Positions 32,903-40,615 of a stretch of DNA of 48,870 bases are shown here, one piece after another. The notes below the pieces were generated by a model. It saw nothing but the letters and a program-made list of their open reading frames with translations. It did not search any database and was not told the DNA's origin. A program made the position numbers and the translations under genes. The stretch is from an uncultured Fibrobacter sp. GTDB lineage: Bacteria > Fibrobacterota > Fibrobacteria > Fibrobacterales > Fibrobacteraceae. The stretch lies in the NCBI GenBank assembly GCA_946405515.1, contig CAMJHM010000011.1:1-48870 (forward strand), given 5' to 3'. Within the stretch, counting starts at the first letter, position 1, and every line of letters starts with the position of its first letter.

Positions 32903-33038
32903 TGAGCCTTCCTGGTGGATACATCATCGGTTGCCGAGTTCGCTCGGGCCGCCCGACTCTCAAGAGTCAAACCCACCCGGGAGGCTTTTATCTATCTTCC
33001 CAAGGAGCCCAGTGCCCGCCAGCACTGGGTCTTCTTTT
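32903..33038 (+). ncRNA. Candidate structured small RNA of unknown family
   Basis: About 136 nt, not a coding region. Stem P1 pairs 32906-32918 with 32973-32985 (12 of 13 pairs, including one G-U). Inside it are P2 (CGG and CCGAG at 32928-32938 with CTCGG and CCG at 32943-32951, UUCG loop) and P3 (GACUC at 32955-32959 with GAGUC at 32964-32968, UCAA loop), forming a three-way junction. P1 is followed by TTTTATCTATCTT and then by a perfect 8-bp terminator hairpin. The T-tracts define the plus strand. It is divergent from the M16-like gene and convergent with batB. It does not match features I know for 6S, SRP, tmRNA or RNase P RNA. Confidence 0.55.
33008..33038 (+). terminator. Rho-independent terminator of the small RNA
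   Basis: CCCAGTGC (33008-33015) and GCACTGGG (33022-33029) form a perfect 8-bp stem with a 6-nt loop, followed by TCTTCTTTT. No plus-strand gene precedes it, which supports an RNA gene upstream. Confidence 0.75.
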
Positions 33039-33053
33039 ATTCCTTCGGTCAAA

Positions 33054-34082
33054 TTAGCTGAAGCGGCCAACAAGCTGGCGGCGACGGCGACCACGTTCGG
33101 AAACAAGCGCCTCGACAAGGAACAAGAGCGCCGCAAGGCCCAGGAATATCTGGTAGCGGTCCTGGTAGTTTTCCAGGCGATCCGTTGCCTGCTCCTTTTT
33201 CTCGAGCGATGCGATTTCCGTCAGCACCTTCTGCAACTGGAACTCGCTCGGATTCGCATAGAAATACAGGCCACCCGTCACGTTGGCAATTTCTTGCAAG
33301 GTCCCTTCTTCGAGGCGCGTGGTGACAATATTGCCCTGCACATCCTTCTTGTAGGCGACCTCGCCGCTCTTGGTCTTTACCGGTATGGGCACGCCTTCGC
33401 GGGAGCCTATACCCACCGTATAAATCCTGATACCGAGTTCGGCAGCTTCCTTCGCCGCGTTCACGGCTTCGGCTTCGAGTTCTTCGCCGTCGCTCATCAA
33501 AATCATCACGGAATACTTCCCAGCGCCGCCGGAATTCTTGAACAGTTGCATGCCCTTGCGAATAGCCGATTCCAAGTTCGTACCCGGCATCAGCCACCCC
33601 GGATTCAGTTCTTGCAACATCATCTGCACGGTACCGTAATCAAGCGTGAGCGGCACCATCACCTGAGCCTCGCCACTGAACGCAACTAGGCCCACGCGGT
33701 CGCCCGAAAGCGATTCCAGGAACGCGGCAATTTCATGGCGCGAACGCACAAGACGGTTCGGCTTGATATCCTCCGCCAACATGGAAAGGGAAATGTCCTG
33801 CAAAAGCACGAGGTCGAGGCCACGACGCTCGATATGTTCCATCTTATGCCCCCACTGCGGGCGGGCAAGCGCAACGAACAGGAACGCAAGCGCAAGCAAA
33901 AGCAACAGAATCTTGGTCAGGCGCCGCCACGGGGACACCGAGGTAGAAAGTTTAGGGAGCATGGAGAGCGAGACAAAGCGCGCGGCAAGTTTCTTGCGAC
34001 GGTGATACGCGTAGACGAACAGCAAGGCAAACAGCGGCAATGTAAACAAGCACCACAGAAAATCAGGTTCGGCAAATCGCAT
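33054..34082 (-). CDS. batB: VWA-domain membrane protein, BatB-like
   Basis: 342 aa. Two N-terminal membrane helices (DFLWCLFTLPLFALLFVYAY; LLLLLALAFLFVALARP) precede a von Willebrand A domain at about 88-290 with an intact MIDAS: D96-x-S-x-S (QDISLSM), then T in PLTLDYG and a D in LMSDGEE. A C-terminal helix (FLGLAALLFLVEALV) closes the protein. This is the BatA/BatB architecture of Bacteroides aerotolerance-type operons, which are thought to act in the cell envelope or in stress. A BatA-like partner lies at 35558-36652, unusually separated by an opposite-strand gene. A ribosome site GGAGA lies just upstream of the ATG. Confidence 0.88.
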   Translation of the reverse strand: MRFAEPDFLWCLFTLPLFALLFVYAYHRRKKLAARFVSLSMLPKLSTSVSPWRRLTKILLLLLALAFLFVALARPQWGHKMEHIERRGLDLVLLQDISLSMLAEDIKPNRLVRSRHEIAAFLESLSGDRVGLVAFSGEAQVMVPLTLDYGTVQMMLQELNPGWLMPGTNLESAIRKGMQLFKNSGGAGKYSVMILMSDGEELEAEAVNAAKEAAELGIRIYTVGIGSREGVPIPVKTKSGEVAYKKDVQGNIVTTRLEEGTLQEIANVTGGLYFYANPSEFQLQKVLTEIASLEKKEQATDRLENYQDRYQIFLGLAALLFLVEALVSERGRRRRQLVGRFS

Positions 34083-34087
34083 TCAAG

Positions 34088-34120
34088 TCTCCTATGGAGA
34101 GCCCGTTACGGGCAATCTCC
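34088..34120 (-). promoter_or_regulatory. Leader hairpin with a duplicated Shine-Dalgarno-like GGAGA
   Basis: On the minus strand the leader reads GGAGA (34120-34116), a 6-bp stem GCCCGT/ACGGGC, TCTCC (34100-34096), then the ribosome site GGAGA (34092-34088), 5 nt before the batB ATG. TCTCC can pair with either GGAGA, so the ribosome site could be exposed or hidden. Confidence 0.45.
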
Positions 34121-34369
34121 AAAAACACCCTGAATATACAAAAAACTGCGTTATACGCCCACGACTCCATTTCAATTGAGAGAAAAGACGCTATTCTCCA
34201 TTGTTTATTTGCGAGAAAAACAGATATGCTCCCTCCAGTTTACGTTTTTGTGAATATGTTGTAGATATAGCGTTTATATGTTCATTCGAAAAAAAATTTT
34301 TTTCATTTATTTTTCAATATTTTTTCTGCCACTTCCGGTCTTTTTTCTTATAATATTGCTATCGCCCTA
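34121..34369. other. AT-rich intergenic region between batB and the degenerate GGDEF gene
   Basis: About 250 bp of AT-rich sequence separate two divergent genes, with several A/T runs near 34287-34325 (A8, T7, ATTTATTTTTCAATATTTTTT). No convincing promoter pair, terminator or small ORF was seen. Confidence 0.5.
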
Positions 34370-35557
34370 ATGGGTTTTGTGTTTTTTGGGGGTTATGGAT
34401 TTGAAATGCACAACATTGCGCTAATAGAAATCGGTATTTGCTGTACAGCTATCCTGCTGCTGGTTTTATACCAGTACCGTATTTCGCTTTTGCAGTTCCC
34501 CGAAGAACGCACGTTCAAGAAAATTCTCATCTTGATGATTGCAGAGACTATCCTGGATATTGGCGGCAAGCTCCAGTTTCCCGACAGATTCTCGAATCCG
34601 GATGTCAAGTACCTCATCGTCGTGCTCACTGCGGCGCTAACGCAATTCATTCCCTATCTCTGGAACCTGTTCGTCCATTACAAGATATACGGGAGCGCCT
34701 ACCATTTCCGCAAATATGCCATTCCCATCACGATTCCGCTCGTCATGGGCGTCCTATACTGCATCACTCGCATCTACCAACTGCAGCCCGGACACAAGGA
34801 ACTCAGCGTCACCGAATTGTGGACCATAACGAACTCCATCAGCATTTTCTATATAGCGATGGCGAGCTTCATTTCGTTTAGATCGGCTCACAAGAACAAC
34901 ACGAAAACAGGCTGGAGACAACAGCAGTATCTTTGCTGGATCATGCTCATTCCTGTAGTCGCAATCATTATCCAGATAGCCCTACAAAAGCTCGAGATTC
35001 CCATCGTAACACCCGTCGTGACCCTGGTCCTCTTGCACATCCATATTTCCCAGCAGAGCATGCTCATCACGATGGATCACTTGACAGGGCTAAACAACGA
35101 ACGACGGCTCAATAATTTCCTCCGGGACAAGACCGCAGACCTCACTTCGGAACAAAGGCTCTTCTTATTGACCATCAAATTGGACAACATGCGCCATATT
35201 CGTCGCAAATTCGGCCGGAAAAAAGTGGAAGAAATCGTCGTGGCATTCGCCAATTTTTTGAGGGAGCGCATGCCTGGCGACAACATGTTCCTAGCCCACT
35301 ACCAAAAACATTCCTTTGCCATAGTCCTTGAAAAAAAGACCTGGAACGATGTGGAAGCCTTCTGCAACATGCTCATTTCGACAAGCAACTCGACGAAACT
35401 GCAAAGTCTCGCCCCCTGGCCGCTCACATTCAGCATCAACTATTCCGAATTTGGCAAGCCGGGAGTGAACAACGTCATTGAATTCCTGGACGACACCAAG
35501 AACAACTGCTACAAGCCGACGACCTCGCTATACACGAGAAGCGGATTCAAACCCTAA
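34370..35557 (+). CDS. Membrane protein with degenerate GGDEF domain
   Basis: 395 aa. About six to seven transmembrane helices in the first 230 residues (IGICCTAILLLVLY, KILILMIAETILDIGG, YLIVVLTAALTQFIPY, ITIPLVMGVLYCI, WIMLIPVVAIIIQIAL, VTPVVTLVLLHIHI). A GGDEF-type domain follows: MDHLTGLNNERRLNNFL matches the signature start, but the GG(D/E)EF site is replaced by YQKHSF, so diguanylate cyclase activity is not expected. It may be a sensor or a c-di-GMP/GTP-binding regulator. The start could instead be the ATG at 34406; GGGGG precedes it. Its stop directly abuts the stop of batA on the other strand. Confidence 0.8.
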   Translation: MGFVFFGGYGFEMHNIALIEIGICCTAILLLVLYQYRISLLQFPEERTFKKILILMIAETILDIGGKLQFPDRFSNPDVKYLIVVLTAALTQFIPYLWNLFVHYKIYGSAYHFRKYAIPITIPLVMGVLYCITRIYQLQPGHKELSVTELWTITNSISIFYIAMASFISFRSAHKNNTKTGWRQQQYLCWIMLIPVVAIIIQIALQKLEIPIVTPVVTLVLLHIHISQQSMLITMDHLTGLNNERRLNNFLRDKTADLTSEQRLFLLTIKLDNMRHIRRKFGRKKVEEIVVAFANFLRERMPGDNMFLAHYQKHSFAIVLEKKTWNDVEAFCNMLISTSNSTKLQSLAPWPLTFSINYSEFGKPGVNNVIEFLDDTKNNCYKPTTSLYTRSGFKP

Positions 35558-36652
35558 TTAAGGAATCCTCACAAAGCGCGTATTGGCGAGCAGAAGTTCC
35601 AACAAGATAAGCAAAGCACCCACTAGTAACCATGGGTAGAACTTTTCCGAATACCGGGCGTAAGCGACGGTTTCTATTTCAGTCTTTTCGAGTTCATCGA
35701 TTTCGGAATAGATATTCTCAAGTTCTTCACGATTTTCGGCACGATAGAACCTTCCGCCAGTCTTTTGGGCAATACCCTTGAGAACATCTTCATCGATGCC
35801 CTCCTCGGGGGTAATTTCCCTTTCTGCCCACGATATTTCACCCGTCCAAGGGTTCTGCTGGAATCCGAGAATCTTGCCCTTCTTTTTGCCTACACCGACC
35901 GTGTAGACCTTCACTCCGAGCGCCTTGGCCACATCGGCCGCATGCAGCGGAGAGACAAGGCTTGCATTGTCCTTACCATCCGTCAAAAGCACGACGACAC
36001 GGGACTTCGCGGTAGACTTCTTGATGCGCGCAAGCGAGTTCATAAGGCCATCGCCTATGGCCGTTCCGTTGCCCGTGGCGGTAGAATCGTTCACCGCCGA
36101 TAGAATCTCAAGCAGGGAGCCGTAATCCAATGTTAGAGGGCACTGGGTAAAAGAGCGCCCTGCAAATACGGAAAGGCCGATACGGTCGCTATGACGCTTC
36201 TGGATAAAGTCCGCAATGACCTCCTTGGCATAGCCTAGGCGGCTATACTTCCAAAAATCGCCACTCTTGAGCAGGCGTTCGGCGTTCATCACCCCGAGTT
36301 TCGCCTGTTCGGCACGAGTCAACATGTCGAGCGTGCCCATGGACCCCGACACGTCTAGCGCGAGCATGATATCGACACCATCGGTAGAGGTGTATTCCAC
36401 TTCCATCGCGTTCTGCGGGCGTGCAAGCGCAATAACAAAGCAGCAAAGGGCAAAAAGACGCAAGGCCGGGACAATATGCCTCAAGCGAACACGACGGCTA
36501 GGAACAGCCCTACGTGCGATAGAAAGCGCAGGAAACTTGATAGTACTCTTGCGGCGCCGGTTGCGGTAAACATAAAGCGCGACAAGAACAGGGACAAAAA
36601 CTAGTAGCCAGAAGGCTTCGGGATTCTGAAAATGCAGTGCACCGATATCCAT
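35558..36652 (-). CDS. batA: VWA-domain membrane protein, BatA-like
   Basis: 364 aa. Two N-terminal helices (FWLLVFVPVLVALYVY; LRLFALCCFVIALARP), a VWA domain at about 92-310 and a C-terminal helix (PWLLVGALLILLELLL). The MIDAS is intact (D100-x-S-x-S in LDVSGSM; PLTLDYG; LLTDGKD). Between DVSGSM and the next core helix there are about 25-30 residues not usual in BatA (starting GTLDMLTRAEQ, ending SRLGYAK). The stop codons of this gene and the plus-strand GGDEF-like gene are directly adjacent (35557/35558). It probably works with BatB. Confidence 0.87.
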   Translation of the reverse strand: MDIGALHFQNPEAFWLLVFVPVLVALYVYRNRRRKSTIKFPALSIARRAVPSRRVRLRHIVPALRLFALCCFVIALARPQNAMEVEYTSTDGVDIMLALDVSGSMGTLDMLTRAEQAKLGVMNAERLLKSGDFWKYSRLGYAKEVIADFIQKRHSDRIGLSVFAGRSFTQCPLTLDYGSLLEILSAVNDSTATGNGTAIGDGLMNSLARIKKSTAKSRVVVLLTDGKDNASLVSPLHAADVAKALGVKVYTVGVGKKKGKILGFQQNPWTGEISWAEREITPEEGIDEDVLKGIAQKTGGRFYRAENREELENIYSEIDELEKTEIETVAYARYSEKFYPWLLVGALLILLELLLANTRFVRIP

Positions 36653-36699
36653 TTCGATTCCAATTCCATTATCAAGGGGATTCCCCCGAAACAGACTAG

Positions 36700-36705
36700 A
36701 ATATA
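36700..36705 (-). promoter_or_regulatory. TATATT -10-like element for batA, next to a terminator
   Basis: TATATT on the minus strand directly follows the T-tract of the GH8 terminator. The start would be near 36693, giving a leader of about 40 nt for batA. No good -35 hexamer. Confidence 0.35.
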
Positions 36706-36735
36706 CAAAAAAGGCCGCAGGCAGACCCGCGACCT
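36706..36735 (-). terminator. Rho-independent terminator of the GH8 gene
   Basis: On the minus strand AGGTCGCGGG and CCTGCGGCCT (arms 36735-36726 and 36721-36712; two G-U-type pairs) with a 4-nt loop are followed by TTTTTTG. It sits about 20 nt past the stop at 36756. Confidence 0.82.
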
Positions 36736-36755
36736 TTTTAAAAATCCTTTTTGGA

Positions 36756-39026
36756 TTACTTCACGATGACAGAGCGAACTTCGTTGCCAACGCGAATCAC
36801 GTAGGCACCCTTGTTCTTGACCGTGACGAACTGGCTGCCGTTCTTGATCATGCCGGTCTGGATGACCTTGCCCTGCATGGAGAACACAGCGTAGTTAGAG
36901 CCAACAGCAGCGTTGCTGATCTGGATCTGGAGACCGTTGACGGAAGCATTGAACCTTGCCGGAGCAAAGACCGTCGGGAGAGCGTCGCCCGAAGAGCCAG
37001 ACACGACAATGCCAGAAGAATTCGGGTTGACCGGATTAGAACCAGACGAGCTGGAACCAGCCGGATTGTCGGAAGAAGTCGGCTTCGTTTCTTCAGCGAT
37101 TTCGCCACGGACACCCGGCATCTTGGTGATGGAGACCGGATCAATCACACTGCCGCTCGCATCGAGGAATTCGATAGCTCTGATAGAGACATCACCGATG
37201 CCGCCTTCCTTCTGCTTGACTTCGAACTTGAGGCCTCTGACATCCTTGATAATCTGAGAACCTTCCGGAGCCTTGTTCTTGTCAACCCAGTCAAGAAGAC
37301 CGCCCAAGTTACCCTTTTCGGTAAAGCCCTTGAAACCGTAGTCTTCCGGAGTCATGTCGTATTCAATCACCTTGTAGTCAGCAGAATTTTCAACGTAGAT
37401 ACCCGGTTCAGAACCAGCTTCTACAGATTGACCATTGAGAACAGCCATGCGGATAGGACCAGAAGCCTTGATGTCTATACGGAGCTTTGCTACACCGAGA
37501 GCCTTGAGGTCAACACCCTGCTTGCTGTCGGGGAGGAAGGACATGGCGATACCGGCACTCGGGTACAGGAGCGTACCAGCGTCGGCAGCTTCCTGCGTCC
37601 ATTCCGGTTCAGGACCAATCTTCATAGAAGCTTCGGCATAGATCTTGCCACCACGGAGAACCAGCGGAGACGTACCGGAGTCCGGCTTCATTTCGGTACC
37701 GATACCATACTTGTCATGGTAAGCGCCCCAGTGCCAGAAACCGGAAACACCCACGGTGGTGTCCTTCATTTCCATCTGCTTACCATTGACATCGCTCAAA
37801 GACGGAGCCTTGCTCGGATCCGGAGTGAAAGCGGTAAAGCCGGTCATGTCGTAGAAGTTAGGCATGTTACCAGTCATGAGGAGGAGGTAAAGGAGGTTCA
37901 GAGTGGACGGGTAGTACTTTTCACCCGGATTGTCCCCTTCGCCGCAGTTTGCAGCCTTGGCACAGGCCGTCTTGGAAGCAAGGTAGCTATAGACCGATCC
38001 GAGATACTTCATACCAGTTTCAGTTTCGTCACTGGAGGCAGCGAGACCGAGACCACCAGAGAAGGTGGAAGAAGCGAAGTTACGCTTCTTGGACTTTTCA
38101 GCCTTACCGTCTATATAGTAACCGGAGTTGATTTCGCTAGCAACGGGAGCTTCGGTATAGAGCCACTTGGTAACGGTGGCATTGAAAGTCTTGGAAGAAG
38201 CGGTGCCGAACCAGTAGTAGTCCCAAGCGGTACGCCACGGAGTACGGGCAGCATCGTCAAAGAAACCGGCATTTTCGGACTGCTGCACAGAAGCAGAAGT
38301 CTTCGTCGGCTGATGGCCGTCCCAAGTACACCAGTCCGGAACGAGGCCCGTGGACTGGTTCTGGCAAGCCTTGATTTCGCTTGCGCCCCAGGTAGCAACA
38401 CCATTCCAGTCGCCAGAGCCACCCACCGCAGCGAACACGCGGAAGTTGGCCAAGGTGGCGTAGCTCGGGTTGAAAGCGTCATTCCACTGGCTACCCGGCT
38501 TAATCTTGGTGCCATTGATATCGTTGGTGGACATCCAACCGATAATCTTCTTGGCGTCGTCCAGGTAGGAAGCGTTGTCCCACTGCTTGGAAGCCATGAT
38601 AAGGGCGAGGGCAGCGTCGAAGTCAGCGTCGGATGCAGAACCAGTACCGCCTTCGCAGCCAACACGCCAGTTCATACCGGCACCGTTACCGCCATTGGAC
38701 TTCCAGGTCCCATAAATCTTGTCGAACATTTCCTTGGCGCCATTGGTGCCATCGTCCATATACACGGCAATCAACATACCATAGGCGATTGCTTCGGACA
38801 CAGTGGAGCAGGTGCCTTCGGGAGCAAGGATATAGCCCTGACTTGCATCATACCAGGCATTTTTCCACTTGTTATAATGTTCCTTGATCATGGAGACATC
38901 GGCATACTCAATGACGTTGCCGTGAGGATGCTTCATGTTTTGGGGGAAGGGGTACTTCGGAGCGGCCATAGAGGAGACCGCAGCGAGGGCTACCGCCGTT
39001 GTCAAAACTGTAAATACTTTTTTCAT
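36756..39026 (-). CDS. Secreted GH8 beta-glucanase with C-terminal sorting-like tail
   Basis: 756 aa. Signal peptide (TVLTTAVALAAVSSMAA). The GH8 catalytic domain covers about residues 25-400: TCSTVSEAIAYGMLIAV with the catalytic acid Glu78, ASDADFDAALALIMA and DWCTWDGHQP. About 405-640 is a beta-rich region resembling carbohydrate-binding modules (VGVSGFWHWGAYHD; LRIDIKASGPIRMAVLN). A Ser/Gly/Asn/Pro linker (about 650-690) leads to a 70-residue tail (SNAAVGSNYAVFSMQGKVIQ...YVIRVGNEVRSVIVK) of the type seen on Fibrobacter exported enzymes. It probably acts on beta-1,4- or mixed-linkage glucan. The ribosome site AGAAGG precedes the ATG. Confidence 0.9.
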   Translation of the reverse strand: MKKVFTVLTTAVALAAVSSMAAPKYPFPQNMKHPHGNVIEYADVSMIKEHYNKWKNAWYDASQGYILAPEGTCSTVSEAIAYGMLIAVYMDDGTNGAKEMFDKIYGTWKSNGGNGAGMNWRVGCEGGTGSASDADFDAALALIMASKQWDNASYLDDAKKIIGWMSTNDINGTKIKPGSQWNDAFNPSYATLANFRVFAAVGGSGDWNGVATWGASEIKACQNQSTGLVPDWCTWDGHQPTKTSASVQQSENAGFFDDAARTPWRTAWDYYWFGTASSKTFNATVTKWLYTEAPVASEINSGYYIDGKAEKSKKRNFASSTFSGGLGLAASSDETETGMKYLGSVYSYLASKTACAKAANCGEGDNPGEKYYPSTLNLLYLLLMTGNMPNFYDMTGFTAFTPDPSKAPSLSDVNGKQMEMKDTTVGVSGFWHWGAYHDKYGIGTEMKPDSGTSPLVLRGGKIYAEASMKIGPEPEWTQEAADAGTLLYPSAGIAMSFLPDSKQGVDLKALGVAKLRIDIKASGPIRMAVLNGQSVEAGSEPGIYVENSADYKVIEYDMTPEDYGFKGFTEKGNLGGLLDWVDKNKAPEGSQIIKDVRGLKFEVKQKEGGIGDVSIRAIEFLDASGSVIDPVSITKMPGVRGEIAEETKPTSSDNPAGSSSSGSNPVNPNSSGIVVSGSSGDALPTVFAPARFNASVNGLQIQISNAAVGSNYAVFSMQGKVIQTGMIKNGSQFVTVKNKGAYVIRVGNEVRSVIVK

Positions 39027-39277
39027 TCTGTTACCTTCTGAAAAAAATGGATAACTCCCAGCACCACCTCTAAATACACAAACACCAATCCAATTTAAAG
39101 GCAGACACTATAAATATAAAATCAAATAGCATTTTTAAAAGATTTCCAAGTGTAATAAATCGGTTTCAATTGTGAACAGTGAAGAAAAACACGGTTTTTT
39201 ACACAAAGTTTGTGCACTTCGTCACAACGTTCCGTACACAACGTTTAGAAATTTTTACAACAATGGATAAAGCGAGT
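39027..39277. other. Upstream region of the GH8 gene with repeats and palindrome
   Basis: This 251-bp AT-rich gap carries a 6-bp-arm palindrome CACAAA-G-TTTGTG (39202-39214) and a 9-bp direct repeat CACAACGTT (39223-39231 and 39237-39245, 14-bp period), about 180-220 nt upstream of the GH8 start. They may be regulator sites. A clear terminator for the acyltransferase gene was not found here. Confidence 0.45.
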
Positions 39278-40447
39278 CTAGCGAGCCGTTTCAGAAGCCG
39301 ATTTAGAGGCCTTCGCCTTCTTGCGACGCCACACCTTGAACTCCATATAAAGCGTGCTCACCGTATAAATGAACAACAACAGGAGCAACGTATTCTTGGG
39401 ACGGTTCAAGTTGCAGATTCCCCAGGCAATCGTGATAATCGGCAGGTGAATCAAGTACGGGTAGAACGATGCACGACCGATTTTACGAACAAGCGGGATA
39501 CAGAAGAACAAAGCGAGGAAGCCCTTGCCGCTCAACAGAGAAAGCACGAGAAGCCCGTAGATAAACACCGGGAGACTGTGGTGGAAAGCGTAATTGAAAC
39601 CGGCATTCAAGTTCGGGTTCAACAAGAACAAGCTCCCGTAAAGGGCCGCAAGTAAGAGCACCTGCGCTACGCCGCTCACGTAGTCGCGCTTGAGGAAGTC
39701 AAAGAACCCCTCGTTGTAGAGGCGGTAAATCACCATGCCGAACAAGTACTCGAAAATGCGGACCGGGGCGAACATGTGGAAGAACCTGTACTTGGCGGCA
39801 TAGCCATCGAACCAGAGGTTATCGGTCAAACCAAAGATCACAGCCCATACAATCCCCGGAATAAAGACCGCGCCGAAAAGCACCCAGAGCGTACGGTTAT
39901 TTTGTCTGAACAACCAACGGCTGAACCACGGCGTGATGGCGTAGCAGACAAAGAAACTCGTCAGCGACCATGAAGGTTCGTTCAACTTCATGCCCAAATC
40001 GGGGACGATGGACCACGTGAGCGAAATATGCATGAGCAGGCTACGCCAAGGATGGGTCATGGCGGCAAGGCCCTTCGATGCGCAATCTCCCAGCTCGCCA
40101 AAAGAAGGCAAATGCGTGTAGCCGCTCAACTTGAACACGAGCACGACAAACATCAGGAGAGTCATGAAGAAGTGGAGCCGATACAGCTTGGCAATGCGGC
40201 TGAACATGAACGGGATGACCGGAATCCGGCGCTCGGGGTCGCTGAACTTGCTTGCGAAAAGGAAGCCCGCCAGCACGTAGAAAATGCCTGCGGCAAAAGC
40301 GGGTGCATTGAAAACGGGCATGAGCCACGTGCAGTCGGCCATGTAGGCAAGGGCATTGGAACTGCCCAGGTGGAGCATCACGATATTGAGGCTCGCCAGC
40401 AGGCGCAGTCCGTCGATGGCCGGGAAATAATTCGCAGGTTTCGGCAT
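39278..40447 (-). CDS. Acyltransferase family 3 membrane protein
   Basis: 389 aa, about ten transmembrane helices. The start FPAIDGLRLLASLNIVMLHLG carries the conserved Arg and His of the OafA/YrhL-type acyltransferase 3 family. Later segments include YVLAGFLFASKFSDPERR and GRASFYPYLIHLPI, the conserved C-terminal motif. These enzymes move acetyl or other acyl groups onto surface glycans or lipids across the inner membrane. It is a single gene; a TATATT element lies 17 nt before its ATG, so its mRNA leader would be about 10 nt. The target may be a surface glycan, but it is far from the capsule block. Confidence 0.88.
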   Translation of the reverse strand: MPKPANYFPAIDGLRLLASLNIVMLHLGSSNALAYMADCTWLMPVFNAPAFAAGIFYVLAGFLFASKFSDPERRIPVIPFMFSRIAKLYRLHFFMTLLMFVVLVFKLSGYTHLPSFGELGDCASKGLAAMTHPWRSLLMHISLTWSIVPDLGMKLNEPSWSLTSFFVCYAITPWFSRWLFRQNNRTLWVLFGAVFIPGIVWAVIFGLTDNLWFDGYAAKYRFFHMFAPVRIFEYLFGMVIYRLYNEGFFDFLKRDYVSGVAQVLLLAALYGSLFLLNPNLNAGFNYAFHHSLPVFIYGLLVLSLLSGKGFLALFFCIPLVRKIGRASFYPYLIHLPIITIAWGICNLNRPKNTLLLLLFIYTVSTLYMEFKVWRRKKAKASKSASETAR

Positions 40448-40464
40448 TATAGCCGAAATTTAGC

Positions 40465-40470
40465 AATATA
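40465..40470 (-). promoter_or_regulatory. TATATT -10-like element for the acyltransferase gene
   Basis: TATATT on the minus strand ends 17 nt before the ATG at 40447. No good -35 hexamer is visible. Confidence 0.3.
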
Positions 40471-40601
40471 TACCCCTCCCCATCCTTGGCCGATGCTCTT
40501 TTCTGCTCATAGATTTCCTGTTCGTGCCTATTTTCGTGATGTTTTTCACGGAGGGGCATGCCATTCTTTTTTTTTCCATTCTATTTTTCTTATTAATAGT
40601 G

Positions 40602-40607
40602 TATATT
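40602..40607 (+). promoter_or_regulatory. TATATT -10-like element implying a leaderless kinase mRNA
   Basis: TATATT ends 8 nt before the ATG at 40616. Transcription would start within about 2 nt of the start codon. There is no Shine-Dalgarno sequence between. Confidence 0.4.
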
Positions 40608-40615
40608 CCTTTATT

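Noticed and set aside
33008-33029. Resemblance of the stem-loop to a cobalamin-riboswitch GCCACTG-like box
   Set aside because: Only a few bases match and the rest of the B12-box architecture is absent; the element is a plain terminator hairpin.
32842-33057. 71-codon open frame across the small RNA region
   Set aside because: No ribosome site and the sequence is explained by paired stems and a terminator.
37428-39041. 537-codon plus-strand frame opposite the GH8 gene
   Set aside because: Shadow frame; the minus strand has a signal peptide and GH8 motifs.
40028-40615. 196-codon N-terminal extension of the hybrid kinase
   Set aside because: It overlaps the acyltransferase gene on the other strand, is Gln/Glu/His-rich without a domain, and a -10-like element lies inside its end.
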